From the NCBI RefSeq assembly GCF_001465835.2, contig NZ_CP013661.2, positions 248,001 to 312,000 of the forward strand: a stretch of DNA of 64,000 nucleotides. The letters are read 5' to 3'. This document shows positions 20,318-31,316 of this stretch, piece by piece; position 1 is the first letter of the stretch; each line of letters starts with the position of its first letter. The position numbers were made by a program, and so were the translations under genes. The notes under the pieces are model-generated. The model made no database searches and was not told the DNA's origin. It saw only the letters and a program-made list of their open reading frames with translations. Origin of the DNA: Planococcus kocurii (GTDB taxonomy: Bacteria; Bacillota; Bacilli; Bacillales_A; Planococcaceae).

Positions 20318-20329
20318 TGTGGCACCTCA

Positions 20330-21277
20330 TTACTCAGGTTTTTTTGAAATAATCGTAACCCAATCTTCCATCATCATGACATTTTCAATGACAAACCCAG
20401 AAGCTTCAAGTGAGGCTTTAACGTCGTTCTTTTTCGCTTCTATGATACCTGAAGTGATATAGCTACCGCCTGGTTTAACGATATTGAAAGCATCATCTGT
20501 AAACGACATGATAACTTCCGCCAAAATATTAGCTACAACTACATCAGCCGGTTGATCTACTTTATCAGTTAGATTGCCTTTTTCAACTGTCACAATGCCT
20601 TGAACTTTGTTTAGTTCCACATTATCAATCGCCGCTTTTACAGCAATTTCATCCAAATCCAGTGCATATACTTCTTTGGCAGACAATAATGCAGCACCAA
20701 TTGCCAATACCCCAGAACCTGTACCAATATCGATGACACGATCAGATGGTCGTACTACTTTTTCTAACGCTTGAAGACTCATAACAGTAGTAGGATGGGT
20801 ACCCGTTCCAAAAGCCATTCCTGGATCTAACTCAATAATTAATTCGTCACTTGATACCGGATTGTAAACTTCCCAAGTTGGAACAATCGTGAAACGTTCG
20901 GAAATCTTTACAGGGTGGTAGTACTTCTTCCAAGCTGTGGCCCAATCTTCTTCGTCCACTTCACTAATTGTCACTTCGTTTTTGCCAAGGTTGATATCAA
21001 AAGCAGCTAGATTATTAATCGCCACTTTAATTGCATCGACCGTTTCTCCCAAAAAACTATTGACGGGGAGATAAGCTTTCAAAATCACTCCATCTACTGG
21101 AAAATCTTCAGGATCTAGTGAATAAATTTCTCCAAAGCGATATTCTCTTTCTTTCGTTAAGTCTTCCGAGTCTTCAATGACAACCCCGCTGGCTCCTGCT
21201 TCATGCATGATGTTAGAGACCGCTTCAATTGCTTCATTTGTCGTATGAAACGACAGTTCTGACCATTTCACTTCCAC
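20330..21277 (-). CDS. prmA: Ribosomal protein L11 methyltransferase
   Basis: 315 aa. An N-terminal substrate-binding domain (MEVKWSELSFHTTNEAIEAV) is followed by a class I methyltransferase fold with GMAFGTGTHPTT, VIDIGTGSGVLAIGAALL (SAM site) and VVANILAEV. It trimethylates lysines and the N-terminus of L11. The gene follows dnaJ by 120 bp; a stem near 21307-21333 in that gap lacks a T run and may only attenuate transcription. Confidence 0.96.
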   Translation of the reverse strand: MEVKWSELSFHTTNEAIEAVSNIMHEAGASGVVIEDSEDLTKEREYRFGEIYSLDPEDFPVDGVILKAYLPVNSFLGETVDAIKVAINNLAAFDINLGKNEVTISEVDEEDWATAWKKYYHPVKISERFTIVPTWEVYNPVSSDELIIELDPGMAFGTGTHPTTVMSLQALEKVVRPSDRVIDIGTGSGVLAIGAALLSAKEVYALDLDEIAVKAAIDNVELNKVQGIVTVEKGNLTDKVDQPADVVVANILAEVIMSFTDDAFNIVKPGGSYITSGIIEAKKNDVKASLEASGFVIENVMMMEDWVTIISKKPE

Positions 21278-21397
21278 TCAGCTCCTTTTCGACTTCACAG
21301 TCAGTAAGACTCTCGCTTTTCGCCAGAGTCTTCTGTTTGTAAAAATCCAGTTGCTTTAACTATTCATAAAAAGAAAATTTTAACCCCGTAGCTCTTA

Positions 21398-22510
21398 TTA
21401 ATCGCCTTTAATTGTACGTTTGATTTTTTCAAAAAGAGAACTGCTATGCTCTTCTGGAATATCGCCGCTAATTTCAGCAAATTCACGTAATAGCTGCTTT
21501 TGCTTTTCGCTGAGGTTTGTTTGTGTTTTTATTCGAACAATAACATGTTGATCGCCCGTTCCGTAACCATGGACATTTTTAACACCTTTGCCTTTTAGAC
21601 GGAAACGCGCACCACTTTGTGTGCCGGCCGGAATTTTTAATTTCACTTTCCCTGAAGTTGTCGGCACTTCAATTTCGTCACCCAACGCTGCTTGCGGATA
21701 GGTGATGGCAATATCTAAATAAATGTCATCGCCTTCACGTTGGAATTGTTTATGTGATTTCACACGGAAAACAACATATAAATCTCCTGAAGGTCCTCCG
21801 TTAACACCTGGTCCACCTTGTCCAGTGACACGCAATTGCTGGCCATCATCGACCCCTGCCGGAATAGTCACTTTGATTTTATTAACTTTGCGAACCTTGC
21901 CTTGACCACGGCAAGTTGAACATTTTTCTTCGATAATTTGACCAGAGCCTTCACAATGCTGGCAAGCACGACGATTGACCATACGGCCGAAAGGTGTGTC
22001 TTGCGTTACATTTGTTTGACCAGAACCATCACAATATGGACACGTTTTTTTCTTTGTGCCAGGCTTTGCACCGGAACCGTCACAAGTATCACATGTTTCA
22101 TCTTTAGGAATTTCAATTTCTGTTTCTTTCCCGAACACAGCATCCATGAAATCGATGGTCATCGAATACTGTAGATCGTCACCCTTACGCGGAGCACTTG
22201 GATCGCGGCGTCTTGAACCGCCACCAAAGAACGTGCTGAAAATATCGTCGAAACCAAAGCCATCAGCTCCGCCGCCACCAAATCCTTGATTGGGATCTTG
22301 GTGCCCAAATTGATCGTATTGTGCCCGTTTTTGTTGGTCACTCAGTACTTCATAGGCATCTTTTACTTCTTGGAATTTCTCCGATGCATTGGCATCTTTA
22401 TTAATATCTGGGTGGAATTTTTTCGATAAAGTCCGGTATGCTTTTTTAAGCTCTTCTTTAGAAGCAGTCTTAGATACACCCAGTACTTCATAATAATCTC
22501 GTTTATTCAT
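21398..22510 (-). CDS. dnaJ: Chaperone DnaJ (Hsp40)
   Basis: 370 aa. J-domain with KFHPDINKD (HPD tripeptide, about residues 32-40), then a Gly/Phe-rich linker. The zinc-finger region has four CxxCxGxG repeats ([32 protein letters not shown]), and the C-terminal substrate-binding domains follow. It delivers unfolded proteins to DnaK and stimulates its ATPase. It follows dnaK with a hairpin in the 109-bp gap. Confidence 0.97.
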   Translation of the reverse strand: MNKRDYYEVLGVSKTASKEELKKAYRTLSKKFHPDINKDANASEKFQEVKDAYEVLSDQQKRAQYDQFGHQDPNQGFGGGGADGFGFDDIFSTFFGGGSRRRDPSAPRKGDDLQYSMTIDFMDAVFGKETEIEIPKDETCDTCDGSGAKPGTKKKTCPYCDGSGQTNVTQDTPFGRMVNRRACQHCEGSGQIIEEKCSTCRGQGKVRKVNKIKVTIPAGVDDGQQLRVTGQGGPGVNGGPSGDLYVVFRVKSHKQFQREGDDIYLDIAITYPQAALGDEIEVPTTSGKVKLKIPAGTQSGARFRLKGKGVKNVHGYGTGDQHVIVRIKTQTNLSEKQKQLLREFAEISGDIPEEHSSSLFEKIKRTIKGD

Positions 22511-22578
22511 GAGTCACTCTCCCTCTAACAATCAACTGTAATTGTACACGGTTTAAATCGCTGTTGCAAAGACATTGA

Positions 22579-22612
22579 AAGAGCCAAAGCATGTTGCTTT
22601 GCTTTGACTCTT
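22579..22612 (-). terminator. Hairpin between dnaK and dnaJ (attenuator or processing stem)
   Basis: 13-bp stem with one mismatch (AAGAGTCAAAGCA / TGCTTTGGCTCTT). It is followed only by CTTTCAATGTCTTT, so termination is probably partial. This would favour dnaK over dnaJ expression. Confidence 0.55.
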
Positions 22613-22619
22613 CAAGGTC

Positions 22620-24467
<1,848 letters not shown>

Positions 24468-25064
24468 TTATTCGTTTACTTTTACCATTGCCGGGCGAAT
24501 AACCCGATCTTTTAACATATAGCCTTTTTGCAATTCTTGTAACACAATTCCCGCTTCTGCAGATTCGTCTTTTTCTTGCATAACTGCTTGATGGAAATTC
24601 GGATCAAATGGTTCGCCGACCGCTTTAATTTCTGCTAGGCCTTCACGGTTCACAGCTTCAATTAACGATTTCTGTACCATTTCCACGCCCTTTAGCAAGG
24701 ACGCTGACTCTTCACTGCTTGTCGTAAGAGACAAAGCACGTTCAAAATTGTCTAGTACTGGCAGAATATCCGCTAATAGTGATTGTGAACGGAATTTATT
24801 GGCGATTTCTTTGTCTTTTTGAGTACGTCTTTTGAAATTATCAAAGTCAGCCAATAACCGCAAATATTTGTTTTGCTCAGCTTCAAGTTGCGCACGAAGC
24901 TCTTCAGTTTCATCCGTTATTGAAGACTCTTCCTCACTAGAAGATTCGTCAGGCGCTTCTGCATCTACTAATTCTGGTGACTGTTCAGCTTCAGCGTCTT
25001 TTACTTCAACAGCTTCTGGTGCTACATGTTCTTCTGCTTTTAATGAATCATTTTTTTTCGACAA
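24468..25064 (-). CDS. grpE: Nucleotide exchange factor GrpE
   Basis: 198 aa from a TTG start at 25064, chosen because an AAAGGAGG site stands 7 bases before it; the longer frame opens with a GTG inside the hrcA end. The N-terminus is acidic and disordered (about 1-55). The GrpE coiled coil follows (EELRAQLEAEQNKYLRLLAD), then FDNFKRRTQKDKE and a C-terminal beta domain with EPFDPNFHQAV. GrpE releases ADP from DnaK. Position between hrcA and dnaK is canonical. Confidence 0.95.
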   Translation of the reverse strand: MSKKNDSLKAEEHVAPEAVEVKDAEAEQSPELVDAEAPDESSSEEESSITDETEELRAQLEAEQNKYLRLLADFDNFKRRTQKDKEIANKFRSQSLLADILPVLDNFERALSLTTSSEESASLLKGVEMVQKSLIEAVNREGLAEIKAVGEPFDPNFHQAVMQEKDESAEAGIVLQELQKGYMLKDRVIRPAMVKVNE

Positions 25065-25081
25065 ATCTGTTCCTCCTTTGT

Positions 25082-26116
25082 TCACGTTCCATTAAACAAC
25101 CGGTTCAGTTCTTTCGATAAATCACCGCTCAGCAAATCCAATATAGAAACGATGCGTTTATAATCCATTCGTTTTGGACCTATTATAGCGATGGAACCGG
25201 TCTGTTCTTCTCCGATATCATAAGATACCGTAATGACACTACAATCTTCCATTGCTGTAAGCACATTTTCCGAGCCAATGCGAATATGGAGGCCTTGGCT
25301 TCCAACTGGCAAGATCATCGGAATGTGCTTTACTTCTTCCATGACATCCATTAAATTTCTGATTTTTTGAAGATCATGAAAATCTGGTTGTCTTAAGATG
25401 TTCAGCTTACCGCCGTAATAAATATTTTCATCCGTATGTGGCAATAAAACGGCTTGCCTAAACGTATGAAACAATTCACCATAGCGTTCAACATGCTGCT
25501 GTAAAATCGTCAATGTCTCTTGTTCTAACCGCAGGTGCAGATTGTTTAGCGATACACCAACGAGCCGTTCATTTAGGATATTCGTCATTTTTTCAATATC
25601 CGATGGATCGAGTCCAGGCGGAATAGGAAAAATCCGATTTTCCACATGACCAGAATCGGTCACAATAATCGCCACAGCTGTGTCTAAAGTTAAAGGAACA
25701 ATCGACAATTTCCTAACGATGTGTCTACGTACATCAGGACCCAATAAAATAGAAGTGTAATTGGTCAATTCCGAAAGAATCATGGCAGAGCGTTTGATAA
25801 TTTCTTCTGTCTCTGTCAGCTTTTCTTCAAAAATTGAACGCAACTGTAAAATGTCCTGTTGTGGTAGTGGTCTTGGTGTCAGCAAGTGATCGACGTAATA
25901 GCGGTATCCTTTCTCCGAAGGAATGCGTCCGGAAGACGTATGTGTTTTTTCTAAAAACCCCATCCCCTCTAAATCCGCCATTTCGTTGCGTATAGTGGCA
26001 GGACTAAACGGAATATCAGGTCTTCTGGAGAGTTGGTTCGATCCTACCGGCTGAGCTGATTGAATGTAATCATCTACTGTCACCTTTAAAATGAGCAGTT
26101 GCCGTTCTGTTAACAT
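25082..26116 (-). CDS. hrcA: Heat-inducible transcription repressor HrcA
   Basis: 344 aa from MLTERQLLILKVTVDDYIQS at 26116 (GAGGTG site); upstream in-frame ATGs fall in or next to the CIRCE operator. N-terminal winged helix (SATIRNEMADLEGMGFLEKTH), then a GAF-like regulatory domain. HrcA binds CIRCE and blocks its own operon until chaperone capacity is short. A perfect CIRCE lies at 26132-26158 just before the start. Confidence 0.97.
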   Translation of the reverse strand: MLTERQLLILKVTVDDYIQSAQPVGSNQLSRRPDIPFSPATIRNEMADLEGMGFLEKTHTSSGRIPSEKGYRYYVDHLLTPRPLPQQDILQLRSIFEEKLTETEEIIKRSAMILSELTNYTSILLGPDVRRHIVRKLSIVPLTLDTAVAIIVTDSGHVENRIFPIPPGLDPSDIEKMTNILNERLVGVSLNNLHLRLEQETLTILQQHVERYGELFHTFRQAVLLPHTDENIYYGGKLNILRQPDFHDLQKIRNLMDVMEEVKHIPMILPVGSQGLHIRIGSENVLTAMEDCSVITVSYDIGEEQTGSIAIIGPKRMDYKRIVSILDLLSGDLSKELNRLFNGT

Positions 26117-26131
26117 GATCATCACCTCTGT

Positions 26132-26158
26132 TAGCACTCTAAGTACCCGAGTGCTAAT
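26132..26158 (-). promoter_or_regulatory. CIRCE operator (HrcA binding site)
   Basis: TTAGCACTC, 9 bases, GAGTGCTAA: a perfect match to the CIRCE consensus, between the -10 box and the hrcA ribosome site. Confidence 0.97.
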
Positions 26159-26167
26159 ACTACATTA

Positions 26168-26196
26168 AAATTAACAAATAAAATGATCAATGTCAA
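26168..26196 (-). promoter_or_regulatory. SigA promoter of the hrcA-grpE-dnaK-dnaJ operon
   Basis: TTGACA (26191-26196), 17 bp, TAATTT (26168-26173) on the minus strand. CIRCE begins 9 bases after the -10. Confidence 0.8.
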
Positions 26197-26206
26197 CGGA
26201 AGAGCT

Positions 26207-27346
26207 TTAAGCTAATAAAAATTGCTCAAAAACTTCATTGCCAACAAATCGTCCTTTGCGGGTCAGTCTAACAAAATCGCTAGCAACTTCTAAATTTCCT
26301 TTAGCCATTTCTTTTTTCAAGATATCTCCGTAAACATCTTGAATCGGTTTTTGAAATTTAATTTGGAAATGAGACAGCGACACCCCGCCTGTTTTTCGTA
26401 GCCCTAGAAACATTTCTTCTTCCATTTTTTCATGGAGCGGCACTTGGTGTGTACTCAAAATTGGACGCTCACCTGCATCTAATGGAGACATGTATTTTTT
26501 TAAAGGTCCGGCATTGGAATAGCGAATACCATCTACATAACCGTGCGCACCGGCACCAACGCCAATATATTCAACATTGTCCCAGTACAGTAAGTTGTGT
26601 CGTGATTCATGACCAGGACGCGCAAAATTGGAAATTTCGTATTGTTTTAATCCACGTTTGTCCATTTCATTCATCAACTTATCGTACATATCGGCTTCTA
26701 AATCTTCTGTTACCGTATTTAACTTACCTTTTGTCATTAAGTTATAAAATACTGTTTTCGGCTCAATGATCAAGGAATAGGCTGAGAAATGCGGCATATC
26801 AAATGCAAAAGCTCGCTCCAGTGTATCGTCCCATTGTTGCATCGTTTGGCCAGGTAATCCGTACATCAAGTCGAAACTCAAGTTTTTAAAGCCTACTTTG
26901 CGAGCAGCATTAACTGCACGTGTAACATCTGAGTTGCTGTGAGTTCGGCCAAGTCGTTTTAAAAGATCTTCATCGAATGACTGAACGCCCATGCTTAGAC
27001 GGTTGACACCTCCGTCAAATAGCACTTGCATTTTATCTTGTGTCAATTCATCTGGGTTGGCTTCTGATGTCCATTCCAAATTAGCAGCCATTGGGACATA
27101 GCGATGAATATGTGCCAGCAATTTCTCTAATTGAACAGGTGTTAACGATGTAGGAGTCCCTCCACCAAGGAAGATTGTTTCCAAAGGATGATCGAGTGCT
27201 CCTTGTTCTTTCCATAACGCCAACTCTTTTCCTACGGAATCAATGTAAGCATCCACCGGCTGGTCTTTGAAATATACTTTATTGAAATCGCAGTAAAAAC
27301 AAATTTGGTGGCAGAATGGAATATGGATATACAATCCTTTTACCAT
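26207..27346 (-). CDS. hemW: HemW-type radical SAM protein (haem chaperone)
   Basis: 379 aa. The radical-SAM iron-sulfur motif is C12, C16, C19 (IPFCHQICFYCDF), with GGGTPTSL and the HemN-like C-terminal domain. It is often annotated as oxygen-independent coproporphyrinogen oxidase, but members with this short N-terminus are HemW haem-binding chaperones. It stands between lepA and hrcA as in B. subtilis (hemN/yqeR) and starts 59 bases past lepA, after a hairpin. Confidence 0.93.
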   Translation of the reverse strand: MVKGLYIHIPFCHQICFYCDFNKVYFKDQPVDAYIDSVGKELALWKEQGALDHPLETIFLGGGTPTSLTPVQLEKLLAHIHRYVPMAANLEWTSEANPDELTQDKMQVLFDGGVNRLSMGVQSFDEDLLKRLGRTHSNSDVTRAVNAARKVGFKNLSFDLMYGLPGQTMQQWDDTLERAFAFDMPHFSAYSLIIEPKTVFYNLMTKGKLNTVTEDLEADMYDKLMNEMDKRGLKQYEISNFARPGHESRHNLLYWDNVEYIGVGAGAHGYVDGIRYSNAGPLKKYMSPLDAGERPILSTHQVPLHEKMEEEMFLGLRKTGGVSLSHFQIKFQKPIQDVYGDILKKEMAKGNLEVASDFVRLTRKGRFVGNEVFEQFLLA

Positions 27347-27369
27347 TTTATTTCCTCTTTTCTAATAAG

Positions 27370-27398
27370 AAAAGGAGGCTAAAATTCCGCCTCCTTTT
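27370..27398. terminator. Hairpin terminator between lepA and hemW
   Basis: Stem AAAAGGAGGC / GCCTCCTTTT (27370-27379 / 27389-27398) with T-rich flanks on both strands; on the minus strand it should stop lepA transcripts. Confidence 0.75.
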
Positions 27399-27405
27399 TT
27401 TCGTT

Positions 27406-29235
27406 TTATTTTGATTGGTCGTCCATTTTTAAAATAGCCATGAATGCTTCTTGTGGAACTTCTACAGATCCAACTTGCTTCATGCGCTTTTTACCTTCTT
27501 TTTGCTTATCGAGAAGTTTCCGTTTACGGGAAATATCGCCACCATAACATTTAGCAAGAACGTTTTTGCGTATCGCACTAATCGTTTGACGTGCCACAAT
27601 TTTTTGACCGATAGCCGCTTGAATTGGCACTTCAAATTGTTGGCGTGGAATTAGATTCTTCAACTTATCGACAATGGCTTTTCCACGTTCATAGGCAAAG
27701 TCACGGTGAACGATAAAACTCAAAGCGTCTACTTGTTCAGCATTTAACAAAATGTCCATCTTGACCAATTTAGATTCTTTGTAGCCAATTAATTCGTAAT
27801 CAAAAGAGGCATAGCCTTTTGTCCCTGATTTTAATTGGTCGAAGAAATCATAAACGATTTCAGCCAATGGCAACTCATAAATAATGCTAACACGTGTATC
27901 ATCAACGTAATCCATTGTTAAGAAATTACCGCGTTTGCGTTGGCAAATTTCCATAACCGCGCCTACGTAATCATTGGGTACCATAACTGTTGCTTTCACA
28001 TAAGGTTCTTCAACTAGTTGAATTTTTTGTGCGTCAGGCATCATAGCCGGGTTGTCGATTTTCAAAACTTCCCCGTCTGTCATATGAACTTCATAAATTA
28101 CACTTGGTGCAGTTGTGATCAAGTCAATATTAAATTCGCGTTCGATTCGTTCTTGAACGATTTCCATGTGCAACAAGCCAAGGAATCCACAACGGTACCC
28201 AAAGCCCAGTGCTTGAGAAGATTCAGGCTCGAATTGCAAAGCTGCATCATTCAATTCCAATTTCTCTAGCGCGTCACGCAAATCATTGTATTTAGAAGTA
28301 TCAATTGGGTACAACCCACAATAAACCATTGGATTTAATCGACGGTAACCAGGCAACGCTGAGCTTGCTGGATTATTAGCAAGTGTAATTGTATCACCGA
28401 CTGTCGAATCACCCACGTTTTTAATAGCAGCTGTTAAAAAGCCAACATCGCCAACTGTTAATTCTTCGCGAAGAGTTGCATGAGGAGTGAAAACACCTGC
28501 TTCAATCACTTCAAATTCTTTTCCAGAAGCCATCATTTTTATACGATCTCCAGGTTTTACAGTTCCTTGAACAATCCGAATATACGCTACAACACCACGA
28601 TAAGGATCGTAAAGAGAATCAAAAATCAACGCTTGTAACGGCGCACTTGGATCTCCAGTTGGAGCTGGAACTTTCTCAACGATTTGTTCGAGAATTTCTT
28701 CAATTCCAATTCCGGCTTTTGCTGATGCCAATACCGCTTCAGAAGCATCCAAACCGATTACTTCTTCGATTTCCTGGCGAACACGTTCTGGGTCAGCGGC
28801 AGGCAAATCGATTTTATTGATAACTGGTAGAATTTCTAATTCATTATCTAGCGCCAAGTAAACGTTTGCTAATGTTTGGGCTTCAATTCCTTGTGCCGCA
28901 TCGACAACAAGTACAGCGCCTTCACAAGCTGCTAAACTGCGTGACACTTCATAGGTAAAGTCGACGTGCCCTGGAGTGTCAATCAAATGCATAATATAAA
29001 TTTCGCCATCTTTGGCTTTATAATTAAGCTGAACAGCGTTCAATTTAATGGTAATGCCACGTTCCCGTTCAAGATCCATAGAATCGAGGGACTGTGCTTT
29101 CATTTCTCGGGAAGTCAGTGCTTCCGTCTTTTCTAAAATTCGGTCTGCAAGCGTAGATTTACCGTGATCGATGTGCGCAATAATCGAGAAGTTGCGAATT
29201 CTGCTTTGCCGAGATAATCTTTCCTCATTATTCAT
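27406..29235 (-). CDS. lepA: Elongation factor 4 (LepA)
   Basis: 609 aa from [20 protein letters not shown] at 29235. An in-frame GTG three codons earlier overlaps the AGGAG site and is unlikely to be used. The GTPase domain has [17 protein letters not shown] (P-loop), [19 protein letters not shown] and [13 protein letters not shown]. Elongation-factor domains and the LepA-specific C-terminal domain ([15 protein letters not shown] ... [18 protein letters not shown]) follow. LepA acts on stalled ribosomes and in translation initiation or assembly. spoIIP and gpr, which follow rpsT in spore formers, are not here. Confidence 0.97.
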   Translation of the reverse strand: MNNEERLSRQSRIRNFSIIAHIDHGKSTLADRILEKTEALTSREMKAQSLDSMDLERERGITIKLNAVQLNYKAKDGEIYIMHLIDTPGHVDFTYEVSRSLAACEGAVLVVDAAQGIEAQTLANVYLALDNELEILPVINKIDLPAADPERVRQEIEEVIGLDASEAVLASAKAGIGIEEILEQIVEKVPAPTGDPSAPLQALIFDSLYDPYRGVVAYIRIVQGTVKPGDRIKMMASGKEFEVIEAGVFTPHATLREELTVGDVGFLTAAIKNVGDSTVGDTITLANNPASSALPGYRRLNPMVYCGLYPIDTSKYNDLRDALEKLELNDAALQFEPESSQALGFGYRCGFLGLLHMEIVQERIEREFNIDLITTAPSVIYEVHMTDGEVLKIDNPAMMPDAQKIQLVEEPYVKATVMVPNDYVGAVMEICQRKRGNFLTMDYVDDTRVSIIYELPLAEIVYDFFDQLKSGTKGYASFDYELIGYKESKLVKMDILLNAEQVDALSFIVHRDFAYERGKAIVDKLKNLIPRQQFEVPIQAAIGQKIVARQTISAIRKNVLAKCYGGDISRKRKLLDKQKEGKKRMKQVGSVEVPQEAFMAILKMDDQSK

Positions 29236-29348
29236 TCTCTTCACTCCTATATAAACTACTATGAATTATAGCAGTACAACAAGCATTGAGCAATAAAAGC
29301 TCGTGAATTCATTTTTGCTGTCAAGGAAAACTTCTTTGCACGTAACTA

Positions 29349-29377
29349 TTGCAATCCTTCCGCTGATTTGATAAAAT
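29349..29377 (+). promoter_or_regulatory. SigA promoter of rpsT
   Basis: TTGCAA (29349-29354), 17 bp, TAAAAT (29372-29377), 75 bases upstream of the rpsT start. Confidence 0.75.
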
Positions 29378-29451
29378 AACTCATGTTGTATAGAGACATT
29401 AAAGAGTTGGGATGATTTCCTCTCTTTCATATTGTCTAGGAGGTGAAAGAT

Positions 29452-29700
29452 ATGCCAAACATTAAATCTGCAATCAAACGCGTGCGTACGAACGAAAGCA
29501 AAAACGTTCAAAACTCGCATACGAAATCAGCAATGCGTTCTTCTATTAAGAAAGCTGAAACAGCTTTGACTAACAAAGACGATAACGCTAGCGATACTGT
29601 AAAAGCGGCGATTAAACAGGTGGAAAAAGCGGCTTCTAAAGGCTTGATCCATAAAAACACTGCAGCTCGTAAAAAAGCTCGCTTGATGAAACAAGCGTAA
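29452..29700 (+). CDS. rpsT: 30S ribosomal protein S20
   Basis: 82 aa from MPNIKSAIKRVRTNESKNVQ at 29452; the AGGAGGTGA site fixes this start rather than the in-frame codon 9 bases earlier. Lys/Ala-rich helical protein ending KNTAARKKARLMKQA. It binds the 5' domain of 16S rRNA. Single-gene unit with its own promoter and terminator, convergent with holA. Confidence 0.97.
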   Translation: MPNIKSAIKRVRTNESKNVQNSHTKSAMRSSIKKAETALTNKDDNASDTVKAAIKQVEKAASKGLIHKNTAARKKARLMKQA

Positions 29701-29705
29701 AACAT

Positions 29706-29742
29706 AAAAAAAGCCAGATCCTTTAAAAGGATCTGGCTTTTT
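29706..29742. terminator. Bidirectional terminator between rpsT and holA
   Basis: Perfect 18-bp stem (AAAAAGCCAGATCCTTTT / AAAAGGATCTGGCTTTTT) with T/A runs on both sides; serves convergent rpsT and holA. Confidence 0.93.
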
Positions 29743-29751
29743 TTATTCATT

Positions 29752-30780
29752 TTAACGTTGTTGTTTGATCGCGCGCTTCATCAAGAAAAATTCCAAAATG
29801 CGCTCACGATTGCCACTAAGTGTTTTTAGCTGAAGATCGATGTCTGCTAAATCACCAAGTACCTGCAACAGTCGCTTTTCAGAAATCTGTTGGCGTTTTT
29901 CCACTAGTAGCTTAACGCGATAGGGATGCGCCTTTAGTTGTTTAGAAATTTGTTGCGCATGATACCCTTTTTTCTGCAAATAATACACTTGAATCATAAA
30001 GCGTATTTGCGAAGCCAGTAAAGCCGCTAATGCTACCGGCTCTTCTTTTTGACGCAACAAGTCGTAGTAAACACTTAGGGCGCCGCTAACATCGCCGTCA
30101 AGATACGACTGAAGCATTTTAAATGCATCTTGCTCAAGCGTCCGTGCTGTCATTTGTTCTACAAGGTCTACCGTAATGTCTCCTTCTGCTGCCCCGAGAT
30201 ACAGCGACATCTTCTCAATTTCTGAAGACAATAATGTCAGGTCGGTACCTGCCATCTCCATTAATCGCTGAGCCGCTTTCAAATCGATGCCTTTACCAAA
30301 ATTTTTCGCTTCGTGCATTAGAAAACTTTCTAAGTCATTAGTCTGGAGTGACTTGGCTTCTATTAGTACGGTATGTTGCTTCATCAGCTTGGTTACTTTT
30401 TTGCGCTCGTCTACTTTTTCATAAGGCGCTACAAAAATTGTCACCGAACTACTTGGTGGATGTTCTAACCAGGCTTCGAGTGCCTTTAGATCATGATTGA
30501 TTTTTTCTTTGCCACGCTCTGCTGCTTTTAAAAACGTTGCATTGCGTGCAATAATCAGCTTGCGGTCACTGAAAAAAGGAATGGTGTCTGCCTCATCAAT
30601 AACGTGGTCAACCGGTACTTCGTCCAAATCAAAAAAAGTTAGTTCTAATTCTCCGCCGTCCGTCAATTTATCTTTTAGCAAATCCAAGGTTTTTTCAATA
30701 AAATAGCTTTCTGTTCCCACAATGAGATAAACAGGGTCTATTTGTCCGCTGCGTATGGATTTCCACACGGAAGTAATCAT
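29752..30780 (-). CDS. holA: DNA polymerase III delta subunit HolA
   Basis: 342 aa. The N-terminus (VWKSIRSGQIDPVYLIVGTE) is typical of delta (YqeN). The central AAA+-like domains have a degenerate P-loop, and the C-terminus is helical (QLKAHPYRVKLLVEKRQQIS). It is part of the clamp loader that opens the beta clamp. It is convergent with rpsT as in B. subtilis, but spoIIP and gpr no longer lie nearby. Confidence 0.94.
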   Translation of the reverse strand: MITSVWKSIRSGQIDPVYLIVGTESYFIEKTLDLLKDKLTDGGELELTFFDLDEVPVDHVIDEADTIPFFSDRKLIIARNATFLKAAERGKEKINHDLKALEAWLEHPPSSSVTIFVAPYEKVDERKKVTKLMKQHTVLIEAKSLQTNDLESFLMHEAKNFGKGIDLKAAQRLMEMAGTDLTLLSSEIEKMSLYLGAAEGDITVDLVEQMTARTLEQDAFKMLQSYLDGDVSGALSVYYDLLRQKEEPVALAALLASQIRFMIQVYYLQKKGYHAQQISKQLKAHPYRVKLLVEKRQQISEKRLLQVLGDLADIDLQLKTLSGNRERILEFFLMKRAIKQQR

Positions 30781-30907
30781 CTTATCAGCCTCCCCTTCTT
30801 CTACTATATCGGATTTATACGACTTTGGGTATTTGACAGTTATGTGTCAGTAAAGAATTTCATCCTTTAAACTTTACTTCAATCTAGATTTTTACTTTGT
30901 CTTCGCT

Positions 30908-30913
30908 TATAAT
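30908..30913 (+). promoter_or_regulatory. Probable -10 box for yqzM
   Basis: Exact TATAAT 24 bases before the yqzM start. No good -35 at normal spacing, so tentative. Confidence 0.4.
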
Positions 30914-30937
30914 TAGAAGGAATTAGGAGGGATTTCA

Positions 30938-31072
30938 ATGAATGAATTTGAACAGAATGTACAGTCCAAACGTAACGATGCAATCGACGCGGGAATGGGC
31001 TTTGTCGTATCCTTTGGATTTTTTGCCCTTATCTTCATTATCGCCGGAGTTGTAGAATTCGCTGCACGGTAA
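30938..31072 (+). CDS. yqzM: Small membrane protein YqzM
   Basis: 44 aa: MNEFEQNVQSKRNDAIDAGM, then one membrane helix (about residues 21-42, GFVVSFGFFALIFIIAG). It matches B. subtilis YqzM over its whole length and lies in the same place between holA and comEC. An AGGAGG site stands 8 bases before the ATG. Function unknown. A terminator follows at 31080. Confidence 0.92.
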   Translation: MNEFEQNVQSKRNDAIDAGMGFVVSFGFFALIFIIAGVVEFAAR

Positions 31073-31079
31073 TTAAATC

Positions 31080-31116
31080 AAAAAAAGGTTTCGGTTTTCA
31101 TAACCGGAACCTTTTT
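31080..31116. terminator. Bidirectional terminator between yqzM and the comEC repeats
   Basis: 16-bp stem with one G-T pair (AAAAAAGGTTTCGGTT / AACCGGAACCTTTTTT) and a T run. It stops yqzM and, on the other strand, comEC transcripts that have passed the repeats. Confidence 0.85.
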
Positions 31117-31134
31117 TTGTTGCATAGAAATGAG

Positions 31135-31311
31135 CCACTTCGCCGATTTGCTTTATGCCTGTCAGAGCTATACGGGCGCCTGCGCTTTTCTTTGTCTAGA
31201 CTCCGGCGCCCAGCTCTTCGGGTCATAAGGCCACTCTGCTGTGTGGCAAAGAACGCCACTTCGCCGACTTGCCTTATGCCGGTCAGAGCTACACGGGCGC
31301 CTGCGCTTTTC
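31135..31311 (-). repeat. One full and one truncated copy of the 121/122-bp structured repeat
   Basis: On the minus strand a full unit runs 31311 to 31191 (121 bp), followed by a second copy broken off inside the apical stem (31190 to about 31135). It shares with the array at 8532 the starts GAAAAGCG, TAGCTCTGAC(A/C)GGCATAA, CTTATGA(T/C)CCGAAGAGCT and the end TCTAGACA or GCTAGACA. The outer stem is GGCGCCC / GGGCGCC here, and the apical stem is GTGGC / GCCAC instead of GCGGC / GCCGC. It begins 5 bases after the comEC stop in the orientation of comEC, the same placement as behind glyQS. Confidence 0.93.
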
Positions 31312-31316
31312 TGAGA

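Noticed and set aside
21307..21333. Stem between dnaJ and prmA as a terminator
   Set aside because: AAGACTCT/AGAGTCTT pairs well but has no T run on either strand; not listed as a terminator.
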